From contig NZ_QLMC01000008.1 in the NCBI RefSeq assembly GCF_003259745.1, positions 186,001 to 250,000 on the forward strand: a stretch of DNA of 64,000 nt, given 5' to 3'. This DNA is from Larkinella arboricola (GTDB lineage: Bacteria > Bacteroidota > Bacteroidia > Cytophagales > Spirosomataceae). The notes below the pieces were generated by a model. It was not told where the DNA came from. It did no database searches and saw only the letters and a program-made list of their open reading frames with translations. Positions 25,977-37,500 of the stretch are shown piece after piece (position 1 is the stretch's first letter; each line of letters begins with the position of its first letter). The translations under genes and the position numbers were made by a program.

Positions 25977-27142
25977 GTGATTTCAGTAAGTGAATGGTTA
26001 ATTAAGAAACAGGATAATAGATATAATGAAGTAAGTATCGGGTAACACGCAGGCATCAGGATTTTCCCTGCCTCTGCCCTATCGAGAAGCAATATGCGCA
26101 GAACAACCCATCAATGTAAGAAGCTTTTACGTCTTGTATTGGATAAGACCGAACCAGCTAATCAACCGCTAAAGAATAGCGATAAAAACAACACCAAATG
26201 CGTATAAACCTCGAGAACACAGGTGAATATACTAAAATAAAGCAAAGTAAAATATACCTATCATTCTTTTGTACTTTTCACAATAAAGCAGACTATTAGT
26301 ATGAAACAGGCACTTGTATTCACATATAGACACTAACAAGTACTTCACCTTTTATTCCATTTAACATTAAGCAAGCTTAAACACTTTCCATCTAGCGGTT
26401 TTTACTTAATTATTATAAAACAAAATCTGATTTGACATATGTTAATAAAAGAGTAACAAGTCTATTTTTAGTATTATCTATCTTATTCATACAAATGAAG
26501 CTTTTAAAAATGTTTCAGGTACGTCATTTTGACAAAACAGGACCTTACGCACCACTTGCCATACCGATGATTTCGTCAAAGAGAATTCAAAAATAGACCT
26601 TGAAATTCAGGGAAGTTATAAGAGAAAAGACAAATGCTATAAATTTAGAAGCATAACTCCTTCCGGAAACGTTTCAAAGTGATTAATAGAACTTGGCCCT
26701 TAAACTGACGATTATAAAAAGACAAACCAAAAAAATCAGAAATAGCTTGGTTTCGAACCGTTAAAAATAATGACAAACGTTTGTTAAATCATTCAAACAT
26801 AGTGGATTTTGAGTTCCAAACGCGCAACAAGGTGGGTAAACGTCCAGCCAAATACATTAAAAAATTCAGGTCAGCAACGTATATACGCAGGAAGGCTTGA
26901 GTGCTAGTATGTAAGCTGAAATTTTACTAGCGGTTCTCCTCGTGAAACTACCCGACACTAAGTCTTTTATAACCTAAAAAACCGCTGATAAATAAACTTA
27001 CGCAGAGCGACTACCGGCATTTTACGAACTTGGTTGTTGACACCTTAAATAGGTTTCTTTCGTAGAAAGAACCAATATCACTTCTGAAATAATAAAGATC
27101 GCTTATATTTAGATTATAATTTTCATAAATATACTTACTATC
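25977..27142. other. Long AT-rich intergenic region
   Basis: About 1.2 kb with no supported gene. It should carry the promoter of the giant T9SS gene at its left end. No hairpin with a T-run and no recognisable regulatory RNA was noticed. The IS element inserts at its right end. Confidence 0.5.
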
Positions 27143-27145
27143 TTA

Positions 27146-28027
27146 GAGCATGTTTGAGGTTGATCTGAAGAGTTTTTGGCCGTTTGGCAACATTTGAGTA
27201 AAGAAGTGGGCATCGTGGTAGATTAAGGTGTCGAATCTTATTCACCATGCGAACTCAATTTGTCAATTTGTCCGATGCCCATTGGCAAGTTATTAAAAAC
27301 TATGTTGACTCAGGTCGAAAACGCCGAGTCAGTTTACGCTCCGTAGTAAACGCCATTCGCTGGTTGGCTCATACGGGTAGTCAATGGCGGAACCTGGCTG
27401 GCGATTATCCGCCCTGGCAGACGGTCTATTACTACTTCCGCCGATGGCAAACCGACCAAACTTGGCAACGACTGCTCAATCGATTGGTGGAGTTAGAGCG
27501 TCAGCGCCAAGGACGTGCTGCTCATCCCAGTCGGCTGGCAGTAGACAGCCAGAGTGTTCGTAAAGGCTTGTGGGTCAGTATTGACACCGGACTCGACGGC
27601 AATAAACGGATCAATGGACGTAAACGTCACCTGGCAGTGGATAGTTTAGGCTTGCCAGTAGCCATTCACGTATCAGCCGCTAACGTTCAGGATGGAGAAG
27701 CCGGTAAAGAACTGTTGTGGCAGCTCGAAGCAATGAACCAGCGGCTGACCTTATTGGCCGCTGACAAAGCATACCGGGGCGAGTTTGCAGAAGCAGCAGG
27801 TTGGTGCGGATACCAAGTTGAAATCTGTCAAAGACCCGAGTCGACTCAGGGATTTGTTCCGCAACGAGGCCGTTGGCAAGTTGAGCGGAGCTTTGCCTGG
27901 CTGAACATGTACCGTCGGTTGAGTCGTGATTATGAAAAGACCAGTAACTCAGCCGAAGCATTCTTAAGAGTAGCTTATGCTGACTTAATTATAGCAAGAA
28001 ATTGAATTGCTAATTCAAAACACACTC
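27146..28027 (+). mobile_element. IS5-type insertion sequence (882 bp) with TTA target duplication
   Basis: The left end GAGCATGTTTGAGGTT (from 27146) and the complement of the right end, GAGTGTGTTTTGAATT (ending at 28027), match at 11 of 16 positions. The element is flanked by TTA on both sides (27143-27145 and 28028-28030), the TNA-type target duplication of the IS427-like IS5 group. It contains one intact transposase gene filling most of its length, so it may still be active. Confidence 0.82.
27247..28005 (+). CDS. IS5-family transposase
   Basis: This 252-aa transposase starts MRTQFVNLSDAHWQVI and has an N-terminal DUF4096-like helix region (INAIRWLAHTGSQWRNL-like), then a DDE catalytic domain: LAVDSQSVRKG (first D), LLAADKAYRG (second D) and RGRWQVERSFAWLNMYRRLSRDYEK with the glutamate. 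It cuts and pastes the surrounding element. The whole enzyme is in one frame, unlike many IS5 members that need a ribosomal frameshift. Confidence 0.9.
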   Translation: MRTQFVNLSDAHWQVIKNYVDSGRKRRVSLRSVVNAIRWLAHTGSQWRNLAGDYPPWQTVYYYFRRWQTDQTWQRLLNRLVELERQRQGRAAHPSRLAVDSQSVRKGLWVSIDTGLDGNKRINGRKRHLAVDSLGLPVAIHVSAANVQDGEAGKELLWQLEAMNQRLTLLAADKAYRGEFAEAAGWCGYQVEICQRPESTQGFVPQRGRWQVERSFAWLNMYRRLSRDYEKTSNSAEAFLRVAYADLIIARN

Positions 28028-28112
28028 TTATAAAATCATCCAGCATAAAATATAAGGAGAAGCGTATTCAGCATCTTATCAATTCTATAAAACATTTTGC
28101 GAGTATATCCGA

Positions 28113-31100
28113 ATGAGGTTGTTTGTAAAAATCTATTACCGAAGGATACGGGGGCTGTTTCTGTTGTTGACCAATAGTTATTTATTTGCGCAATCCATTC
28201 AATTACCACATCCTGTACCCATTAATTATCAGCAGGGATTACCCCAGGCTTTTGTTACCTCTATTGTGCAGGACCAACAGGGGTTTATCTGGGTAGCCAC
28301 CCGCGATGGCCTTAGCCGCTATGATGGTCATCAATTTAAAGTATTTCAACCTTCAACGGATGGTCGTCCTTCCCTCTCCTATACCGGTGTCGCCAAATTA
28401 CGGCTTGATAATCAAGGTCAAATCTGGATTCTTACCGAGCAGGGCGGCATTGACAGGCTGGATCCTAAAACTGAACGATTTACCAATTTCTCCCATCTAC
28501 CGTTCTTTCAACGTGCCTTCGGGAAGCGTTCCGTTCGGGGCATTTATCCGGATCATCACAACCGGCTGTGGGTATCCTTTGAGAACGACGGTTTGGCCTG
28601 TATTGACCTGAAAACCCGTAAGTTCCGGTGGTTTCCGCAAAATAATCATCCAATAACCACGACGATGACCGGCAGAAGCGTGCTGGAAGACAACGATCAG
28701 ACCGTCTGGATTACGACCAACACCGGATTAGCCTACTTTGATGAACACACGCAACACTTTATAGCCAAATCACCCCGATCCTTGCCGGAAAAAAATCGCA
28801 TCCACACCCTCGATCAACGACCTACCGGTGAGTTGCTCCTTGGCTCGGAAAACTTTTTTTCCGTCTGGGATACGCATACCGGTACGCTTATCCCGTATGC
28901 CTTACCGCCTACGAAGGATGAAAAAGATTACTGGGGCTTCCAGATAGCCCGGGACAGCCGGGGGGCTATATACGCAGCGTACCGAAATTACCTTTTTCGG
29001 TATACCGAAGAACAGGGTCTTCAGGTCGTTGCCCATTTTCCGAAGCCCTCCAAACGGTGTCTTAGCCTGTTCATTGACCAGTCGGATGTACTTTGGATGG
29101 GCACGGATGGATCGGGTATACTTAAATACGATCTGCGGGCTCATCAGTTTCAAACCGCAACCTACCAAAGCGGTTTCTTCCAGGATCTCCTGCAATGGTG
29201 GCTTGACGTTTCTCCGCAACTTATCCCGAAAGAACGGATGATTGACCCCTACTTTTTTCGGTACACGATTGATCAGCGGGGAATAGCCTGGCTCAATACG
29301 GGGTTGTCGGTGGGTTACCGGGTTGATTTAACGACGCGTCAGCTGGTGAAGATTCCTTTCCCCGCCCGCTGGCCCAACAGTCCCAAACCTACCAAGCCGA
29401 TGGTTACTGACGAACAGAATCGGGTGCTGGTGCTGGATGCGGGCCAACTCTGGCGCTATGAACCCAACCGGAAAGAATGGATTCGTATGCCTCACCAGTT
29501 TGATCCGGCCCATACCGGCGAAGTGGTGCAGATGGTGATTGATCCGCAGGCTTTCTGGCTGGCTACCGCCCAGAACGGGCTCTTTCGACTCGATCGGCGC
29601 ACGAACCAGTTGCGCCAGTTTGTCCACCAGCCTTCCCGTCCGACTTCGCTAAACAGTAATGTGTTAATCAGTCTGTCAAACGACCCGGATGATCCAAACC
29701 GCCTATGGATCGGTACGTTTGGAAGTGGCCTGTGTGTATTCGATAAACAAACCGGTTCGAGTCGGCGTCTGACCACCGTAAACGGTCTTCCCAATAATGT
29801 GATTTATTCGGTCATACCGGACCAGAACGGTTATTTATGGATGGGAACCAACCAGGGACTGTGCCGTCTGAACCGTCGAACGTTCCAGACCAAAACCTAC
29901 ACCCACGAGGATGGGCTGCTGGCCGATGAATTCAATCGGTTTCACTACCTGCACTTACCCAGACGCGGGCCCACCAACGAGTCCATCATCATGGCCGGTC
30001 TGGAAGGCTTCACGGCTTTTCATCCAGCCGGGCTGGCCGACGACCGCTTTCAGCCGAAGGTTGAACTGACGCAACTGCTGATCAATAACAAAACCATTGT
30101 ACCCGGAGACAATTCGCCACTCACCCAACCCATTCAGGCGGTTGACCGAATCGAACTGCCCCATAACCAGAACTTTCTGACCATTCGGTTTGCGGCTCTG
30201 CAATTCAACAACACGCCCAAAAACCGCTACCGCTACCAGCTTCAGGGACTGGATGCCAACTGGATAGAAACCGATCAGCCCCAGACTATTTACACGTCTT
30301 TACCGCCGGGTCGATACACCCTGCTGCTGAATGCGTCGAACACCTCCCAGATCTGGAGTCCCCGGATACGCCGGTTAGCCATTACGATTCATCCGCCCTG
30401 GTGGGCAACCTGGTGGGCCTATGGGTTGTACGTTCTGGCCGCAGCGGGTCTTGTCGGGGCGTTCGTTCGTTCGTATATCAACCGCCTGCGGTTACGGCAG
30501 ACGATGGAATTACATTTGCAGAAAATTGCCTTCCAGAACAAAGAAACCCAGCAACTCAGGTCGTTGGATGAGCTGAAAACCCGCTTCTTTACCAACATTA
30601 CCCATGAGTTCCGTACGCCACTGACCCTGATTCTGGCCCCCGTCGAATCCTTACTGACCGAATTACAGCATACGCCGTACGCCAAGCGGCTGGGCTTGAT
30701 CAGCCGGAACGCCAAGCAGTTGCTGGGCCTTATTAACCAGTTGCTGGACCTGACCAAACTCGACGCCCACCTCATGCTTGTTGAAGAGACCATTGGCTGG
30801 CCGGGGTTATTTGTCAAAAACCTGATCCAGCCATTTGAAGAGTTAGCCCAGGCCAAAAATATTCAGCTAACCTACACGACCGAGGTGCATTCGCCTTACT
30901 GGTTTGACCACGAAAAGCTGGAACGAATTATCAGTAATCTGCTTTCCAATGCAATTAAGTTTACTTCCGGCACGGCCCGCGATCATTCTGCTGGAAAAGT
31001 GGCCGTGTGTTTACTCGAAAGAAACGGCTTGCTGTTGACGGTAACCGATACCGGAATTGGCATCCCTCCCCAGCAGCTTCCCCACATCTTTGATCGCTTC

Positions 31101-32159
31101 TATCAGGCCGATGATTCCAGAACGCGCCAGCAACAGGGAACGGGCATCGGTCTGGCCCTGGTAAAAGAACTGGTGGAGTTGCTCGAAGGACACATCACCG
31201 TTATTCCACTGGATGCCAGCGAATCACCCTGGCAGACACGCTTTCAGGTCTGGCTGCCCTGCCGACCGGCGGCATCCCATCAGCCCGCCCCGGATCATAC
31301 CGATTCTCCGCTCTCGGGCACCGAACCTTCGATTGTCAGGGTTCCGTGGCTTTCCGCTCCACCCGTATTGAAACCAGAAGAAAAGGCCGCCGGGCCCAAA
31401 GAAGCACCCCTGCTTCTGGTGGTAGAAGACAACGATGAACTGGCCGAATTCATTGCCGACAATCTACCCCCGACCTATCGCATCATCCGGGCGTCCAACG
31501 GAGCCGAAGGCGTGAAACTAGCCTTCGATGAAATTCCGGATCTGGTGATTAGTGATGTGCTGATGCCCGTCATGGATGGTTATACGTTATGCCAGCACAT
31601 CAAACAGGACGAGCGCACCAGCCACATTCCGGTTATTTTACTGACGGCAAAAGCAACCCTGGAAAGCCGTTTTGAAGGGCTTTCACGCGGGGCTGACGAT
31701 TATCTAACCAAGCCGTTTCACGTACAGGAACTGCAATTGCGGGTACATAACCGGCTTGAAAGACAACGCCGGATGCGGACCTGGGTAAAAGCTTCGCTGG
31801 AATCGCATACGGATTTGCCCGACTCAGTGGACTCGGTGCCTACGGACCCCTTTCTAGAGAAGGTCTACGGAATCATCGAAAAACACCTGGAAAATTCCAA
31901 CTTTGGCGTGGAAGAACTGGCGGCTGAAATTGCCATAAGCCGCACGACGTTAAACCGAAAACTGAAAGCCTTAACGGGCTTAGCCACCCGCGATCTGATC
32001 CGCAACTACCGTCTCCGGCAGGCGAGGGAGTTGCTTCGTCAGGGGTACAATAGCTCGGAGACGGCCTACCGGGTTGGCTTCGAAAGCCCGGCCTATTTTA
32101 CCAAAAGCTTTCGGGAGCTTTATGGCGTGACCCCACTGGAGTATGCCCGACAGTTCTGA
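28113..32159 (+). CDS. Hybrid two-component system sensor/regulator (HTCS)
   Basis: This 1348-aa one-protein signalling system has, in order: a signal/anchor at about 1-26; a periplasmic two-propeller sensor of Reg_prop repeats (about 40-660, with QGFIWVATRDGLSRYDG and GYLWMGTNQGLCRLNR); a Y_Y_Y domain (about 695-765); a transmembrane helix (about 770-790); a HisKA dimerisation helix with NITHEFRTPL, phosphoacceptor His near residue 831; HATPase_c (NLLSNAIKF, DTGIGIPP, GTGIGLALVKEL); a receiver domain with phospho-Asp in SDVLMPVMDG near 1148; and a C-terminal AraC HTH (about 1245-1348). Such proteins usually sense oligosaccharide fragments and switch on adjacent polysaccharide-utilisation genes. 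No SusC/D pair is nearby, so its target lies elsewhere or was lost. An IS element ends 85 bp before its start. Confidence 0.92.
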   Translation: MRLFVKIYYRRIRGLFLLLTNSYLFAQSIQLPHPVPINYQQGLPQAFVTSIVQDQQGFIWVATRDGLSRYDGHQFKVFQPSTDGRPSLSYTGVAKLRLDNQGQIWILTEQGGIDRLDPKTERFTNFSHLPFFQRAFGKRSVRGIYPDHHNRLWVSFENDGLACIDLKTRKFRWFPQNNHPITTTMTGRSVLEDNDQTVWITTNTGLAYFDEHTQHFIAKSPRSLPEKNRIHTLDQRPTGELLLGSENFFSVWDTHTGTLIPYALPPTKDEKDYWGFQIARDSRGAIYAAYRNYLFRYTEEQGLQVVAHFPKPSKRCLSLFIDQSDVLWMGTDGSGILKYDLRAHQFQTATYQSGFFQDLLQWWLDVSPQLIPKERMIDPYFFRYTIDQRGIAWLNTGLSVGYRVDLTTRQLVKIPFPARWPNSPKPTKPMVTDEQNRVLVLDAGQLWRYEPNRKEWIRMPHQFDPAHTGEVVQMVIDPQAFWLATAQNGLFRLDRRTNQLRQFVHQPSRPTSLNSNVLISLSNDPDDPNRLWIGTFGSGLCVFDKQTGSSRRLTTVNGLPNNVIYSVIPDQNGYLWMGTNQGLCRLNRRTFQTKTYTHEDGLLADEFNRFHYLHLPRRGPTNESIIMAGLEGFTAFHPAGLADDRFQPKVELTQLLINNKTIVPGDNSPLTQPIQAVDRIELPHNQNFLTIRFAALQFNNTPKNRYRYQLQGLDANWIETDQPQTIYTSLPPGRYTLLLNASNTSQIWSPRIRRLAITIHPPWWATWWAYGLYVLAAAGLVGAFVRSYINRLRLRQTMELHLQKIAFQNKETQQLRSLDELKTRFFTNITHEFRTPLTLILAPVESLLTELQHTPYAKRLGLISRNAKQLLGLINQLLDLTKLDAHLMLVEETIGWPGLFVKNLIQPFEELAQAKNIQLTYTTEVHSPYWFDHEKLERIISNLLSNAIKFTSGTARDHSAGKVAVCLLERNGLLLTVTDTGIGIPPQQLPHIFDRFYQADDSRTRQQQGTGIGLALVKELVELLEGHITVIPLDASESPWQTRFQVWLPCRPAASHQPAPDHTDSPLSGTEPSIVRVPWLSAPPVLKPEEKAAGPKEAPLLLVVEDNDELAEFIADNLPPTYRIIRASNGAEGVKLAFDEIPDLVISDVLMPVMDGYTLCQHIKQDERTSHIPVILLTAKATLESRFEGLSRGADDYLTKPFHVQELQLRVHNRLERQRRMRTWVKASLESHTDLPDSVDSVPTDPFLEKVYGIIEKHLENSNFGVEELAAEIAISRTTLNRKLKALTGLATRDLIRNYRLRQARELLRQGYNSSETAYRVGFESPAYFTKSFRELYGVTPLEYARQF

Positions 32160-32209
32160 TGGGTTAGCAATTCAGCCGCCGTTATTGCGCTCATCCTTGG
32201 AAAGATAAT

Positions 32210-32254
32210 TTGAGATGATACCCTTTGAATCTGAACAGGGTAATGTCTGCGAAA
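32210..32254 (+). other. Decayed TPP riboswitch copy
   Basis: The 3' half of a THI-box aptamer is recognisable: TGAGATGATACCC, then GAATCTGA, AGGGTAATGTCTGCGAA. It matches the intact riboswitch at 33829-33873 with three C-to-T changes in the core, and the closing GGGA is replaced. The 5' GGGGTG arm is absent. No thiamine gene follows. It is probably a non-functional relic left by a duplication or rearrangement. Confidence 0.7.
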
Positions 32255-32328
32255 AGTCGCAGATCGAGGCTACAAAAGCCACAATGCAACCGGTGATCGC
32301 GACTTTTGTGGCGGCTGCCTGAGAGACG

Positions 32329-32736
32329 TCAGTCGAGCCCGCACTCATTTTGGCATACCCGGGCTGTTCGTTCGTCCTGACTGGTTTGATGAGCCAGCAA
32401 TTCATTGGCGATTTGTTTCTTCCCCCAATTGTGTAAGTGCGCTATAAACGGAATCAATTCCTGCCCGGTATCGCTCAGCGAATATTCAACCTTGGGGGGG
32501 ACTTCATGGTACATTTTTCGGATGATCAGTTTGTCGTCTTCCAGTTCCCGTAAGGTCTGGGTAAGCATTTTAGTGGTAATATCAGGCAAGGTTCTGCTCA
32601 GCTCGCCATAACGCAATACCGTTTTTAAGTTCAAATACCACAAAATCCGCGCTTTGTACTTTCCCCCGATGCGCTTAAAGGCATAATCAACAGCACAGGG
32701 TTGTATCGGCTCAGAAACCTTTGATTTATTTTTCAT
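32329..32736 (-). CDS. HxlR-family transcriptional regulator
   Basis: This 135-aa winged-helix regulator is started at the ATG at 32736 (MKNKSKVSEPIQPC); ten further residues upstream look non-coding. The core has CAVDYAFKRIGGKYKARILWYL, RYGELSRTLPDITTKMLTQTLRELEDDKLI (recognition helix) and the wing PPKVEYSLSDTGQEL, all characteristic of HxlR. The single conserved cysteine near the N-terminus can sense reactive electrophiles or redox in some members. It is divergent from the SDR gene and probably controls it through the dyad between them. Confidence 0.88.
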   Translation of the reverse strand: MKNKSKVSEPIQPCAVDYAFKRIGGKYKARILWYLNLKTVLRYGELSRTLPDITTKMLTQTLRELEDDKLIIRKMYHEVPPKVEYSLSDTGQELIPFIAHLHNWGKKQIANELLAHQTSQDERTARVCQNECGLD

Positions 32737-32770
32737 TTTAATCAACTCTAAAATACTGATAATCAATAAT

Positions 32771-32810
32771 AGATACTTTTTCGTACATAAGATACTAAAA
32801 AGTACATACT
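32771..32810. promoter_or_regulatory. HxlR operator-like dyad
   Basis: In the divergent spacer, GATACTTTTTCGTAC (32772-32786) and GATACTAAAAAGTAC (32791-32805) create both a direct GATACT...GTAC repeat and an inverted ACTTTTT (32775) / AAAAAGT (32797). This is the type of AT-rich dyad bound by HxlR dimers. Binding is inferred. Confidence 0.5.
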
Positions 32811-32863
32811 TGCCACAAATATACTAATCATTCTACTATTGCAGCTCATTAGAAGAAATCAAG

Positions 32864-33607
32864 ATGAACTTAAAAGACAAAGTGGCCTTAGTTACAGGCT
32901 CATCCAAAGGAATTGGTGCCGGAATTGCAAAAGCATTGGCAAAGGCAGGTGCAAAAGTGGTGATCAATTATGTTTCAAGTAAAGAAGGTGGCGACCGGGT
33001 TGTGGACGAGATTACACAAAATGGAGGGACTGCCATTGCTATTCAGGCCGATATTACCAGATCAGCCGATGTAAAAAGACTGTTTGAAAAAACTAAAAAT
33101 GCTTTTGGCAGGCTGGATATTTTAGTCAACAATGCCGGTGTTTATAAACTCGAACCCCTGGAAGCCGTTACCGAGGATAGTTTTTATGCCCAGGTAAACA
33201 CGCACTTTCTGGGCAATGTGTTGTGCACGCAACACGCCGTTGACCTCTTTGGCGACGATGGGGGCAGTATCATCAACATCAGTTCTACCGTAAGCCAGAA
33301 TCCGGTTCCGGGTACGATGGTTTACTCGGCGGCAAAAGCAGGAGTTGATACCATGACCAAAGTACTGGCGAAAGAACTGGGCGCCAAGAAAATCCGGGTG
33401 AACACCATTGCACCGGGTATGACAGAGACCGAAGGCACCCGCGAGGCTATCAGGGGCAGCGATTTAGAGAAGCAAATGCTGGCGATTACGCCACTGGGTC
33501 GCCTGGGTCAACCCGAGGACATTGCCAAAGTTGCCGTTTTCCTGGCGTCTGATGAGGCAGCCTGGGTAACCGGTGAACGAATTACGGTTGCTGGTGGGTT
33601 GTTGTAA
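32864..33607 (+). CDS. SDR-family NAD(P)-dependent oxidoreductase
   Basis: This 247-aa classical short-chain dehydrogenase shows TGSSKGIG (nucleotide-binding), NNAG, the catalytic Ser in NISSTVS, YSAAK (Tyr-Lys) and a C-terminal TGERITVAGGLL. It resembles glucose-1-dehydrogenase or FabG-like enzymes of unknown substrate that are often induced via adjacent HxlR/TetR regulators. It is divergently transcribed from the HxlR gene and is probably its target. Confidence 0.9.
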   Translation: MNLKDKVALVTGSSKGIGAGIAKALAKAGAKVVINYVSSKEGGDRVVDEITQNGGTAIAIQADITRSADVKRLFEKTKNAFGRLDILVNNAGVYKLEPLEAVTEDSFYAQVNTHFLGNVLCTQHAVDLFGDDGGSIINISSTVSQNPVPGTMVYSAAKAGVDTMTKVLAKELGAKKIRVNTIAPGMTETEGTREAIRGSDLEKQMLAITPLGRLGQPEDIAKVAVFLASDEAAWVTGERITVAGGLL

Positions 33608-33776
33608 GCGTCTTTACAAGTATCAAAAAGTGCTGTCCTTCCAGGGATGGTATTTTTTGTTTCTGGCTTCTTTGTCAACCAGCTTGGGTAACGGAAGATA
33701 GCCTTCAGAAAGCGATGAAGTTCCGCAAAATTTCCCCCTGATGCCGTCGGACAGCTACAAGTTGGCACTTCTTTCC

Positions 33777-33784
33777 TATATTTG
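33777..33784 (+). promoter_or_regulatory. Bacteroidota -7 promoter element of the thi operon
   Basis: TATATTTG fits the TAnnTTTG -7 consensus of Bacteroidota sigma factors and lies about 20 bp upstream of the riboswitch, placing the transcript start near 33791. A TTG-containing -33 box at the usual spacing is not obvious. Confidence 0.5.
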
Positions 33785-33804
33785 CTCCGCTTAACACAAG
33801 CCAA

Positions 33805-33886
33805 ACTTTAGGGGTGTCCGCCTTTGGGCGGGCTGAGATGATACCCTTTGAACCTGAACAGGGTAATGCCTGCGAAGGGAAAAGTG
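33805..33886 (+). ncRNA. TPP riboswitch (THI element)
   Basis: The conserved THI-box segments are present in order: AGGGGTG, GGGCTGAGATGATACCC, GAACCTGAACAGGGTAATGC, CTGCGAAGGGA, closed by a P1 stem ACTTT (33805-33809) / AAAGT (33882-33886). Thiamine pyrophosphate binding would reduce expression of the thi operon that follows. thiS begins about 95 bp downstream. Confidence 0.93.
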
Positions 33887-33887
33887 A

Positions 33888-36065
<2,178 letters not shown>

Positions 36066-36080
36066 GACGCAAAAACGTGC

Positions 36081-36716
36081 ATGAAAATTAGTCAATTACA
36101 CTATATAACAGCCTCCCCCGAACAGGCCGAAGCGGCTTGCCGGGCGGGGGTAGACTGGGTTCAGTTGCGGGTTAAAAACCGCAATACTGCCGACTGGAAG
36201 GCGCTGGCCCTCGAAACGCTGGCGGTATGCCGACAATACAACGCCCGGCTAATCATCAACGACAACGTAACGTTAGCCGCTGAACTGGGTGCCGACGGGG
36301 TTCATGTCGGCAAAGAAGACCTGCCCGTAGCCGAAGCCCGGCGAAGGCTGGGTGATTCGGTGATCATCGGCGGCACGGCCAACACCCTGGATGACATTCG
36401 GGCCCACCATGCCGCCGGAGCCGACTACATCGGGCTGGGACCATACCGGTTTACAACCACGAAGGAAAAACTGAGTCCCATCCTGGGCCTGGAGGGCTAC
36501 CGCCACCTGTTGACTACCTGTTCTTCGGAAGGAATTTCATTGCCGATCATCGCCATTGGAGGAATCGAGGTGGACGATGTTCCGGCACTCCTTCGGGAAG
36601 GTGTACACGGCATTGCCGTTTCGGGGGCCATTACCCGTGAGCCAGCCAGTCAGGTACCCGCGTTTTGGCAGGCCATTCAAACCGCTACTTCTTTTTCAAT
36701 TCTGGAAAACCGATGA
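36081..36716 (+). CDS. thiE: Thiamine-phosphate synthase ThiE
   Basis: This 211-aa TIM-barrel enzyme joins HMP-PP with the thiazole phosphate. Recognisable parts are [34 protein letters not shown], the GGTANTLDD turn, the [16 protein letters not shown] loop and the phosphate-binding IIAIGGI segment. It overlaps thiG by 4 bp (ATGA). A second, shorter relative lies convergent to the operon at 39686. Confidence 0.93.
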   Translation: MKISQLHYITASPEQAEAACRAGVDWVQLRVKNRNTADWKALALETLAVCRQYNARLIINDNVTLAAELGADGVHVGKEDLPVAEARRRLGDSVIIGGTANTLDDIRAHHAAGADYIGLGPYRFTTTKEKLSPILGLEGYRHLLTTCSSEGISLPIIAIGGIEVDDVPALLREGVHGIAVSGAITREPASQVPAFWQAIQTATSFSILENR

Positions 36717-37498
36717 CACACCTACTTTCACAACCTTTGCAGATTGCGGATAAAACTTTTTCGTCGCGCCTGTTCACCGGTACCGGCAAGTTTAGCTCGA
36801 CCGACCAGATGGAAGCCGCCCTGCTGGCATCCGGCTCCGAACTGGTTACGGTGGCGCTGAAACGCGTTGATCTGACCACCGACAACGACGATACGCTGCT
36901 GCACCTGAAGGCCCCGCATCTGCACCTGCTGCCCAACACCTCGGGGGTACGCACCGCCCGCGAAGCCGTGTTTGCGGCTCAGTTGGCCCGCGAGGCCCTC
37001 GAAACCAACTGGCTCAAGCTGGAAATCCACCCCGACCCCCGGTACCTGCTGCCCGATCCGGTCGAAACGCTGAAAGCCGCCGAAGAACTGGTCAAGCTGG
37101 GATTTGTCGTATTGCCCTACATCCATGCCGACCCGGTGTTGTGCAAACGGCTTGAAGCCGTGGGGGTAGCCGCCGTGATGCCGTTGGGAGCGCCCATTGG
37201 CTCGAACCGGGGTTTGCGGACGCTGGATTTCCTGGAAATTATCATCGAGCAAAGCCGGGTGCCGGTGGTGGTCGATGCGGGCATTGGCGCACCGTCGCAC
37301 GCTGCGGCTGCGATGGAACTGGGTGCCGATGCGGTACTGGTCAATACGGCCATTGCCGTGGCCGACAATCCCGTACAGATGGCCATTGCCTTTAAAATGG
37401 CCGTAGAAGCCGGGCGGCTGGCTTACGAAGCCCGGTTGGCAGCCTCGTCGCCGACGGCCGTAGCCAGTAGTCCTTTCACCGCTTTTCTGGAAGAGTAA
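36713..37498 (+). CDS. thiG: Thiazole synthase ThiG
   Basis: This 261-aa TIM-barrel enzyme makes thiazole phosphate from deoxyxylulose phosphate, ThiS-thiocarboxylate and dehydroglycine. The ATG at 36713 overlaps the thiE stop. The Schiff-base lysine is K102 in NWLKLEI; other signatures are [21 protein letters not shown] and [13 protein letters not shown]. It forms a complex with ThiH, encoded 2 bp downstream. Confidence 0.96.
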   Translation: MTHLLSQPLQIADKTFSSRLFTGTGKFSSTDQMEAALLASGSELVTVALKRVDLTTDNDDTLLHLKAPHLHLLPNTSGVRTAREAVFAAQLAREALETNWLKLEIHPDPRYLLPDPVETLKAAEELVKLGFVVLPYIHADPVLCKRLEAVGVAAVMPLGAPIGSNRGLRTLDFLEIIIEQSRVPVVVDAGIGAPSHAAAAMELGADAVLVNTAIAVADNPVQMAIAFKMAVEAGRLAYEARLAASSPTAVASSPFTAFLEE

Positions 37499-37500
37499 CG

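Noticed and set aside
32172-32405. 77-codon minus-strand frame covering the riboswitch relic
   Set aside because: It overlaps the HxlR gene end and owes part of its sequence to the riboswitch copy; the same shadow appears over the real riboswitch at 33705-33893.
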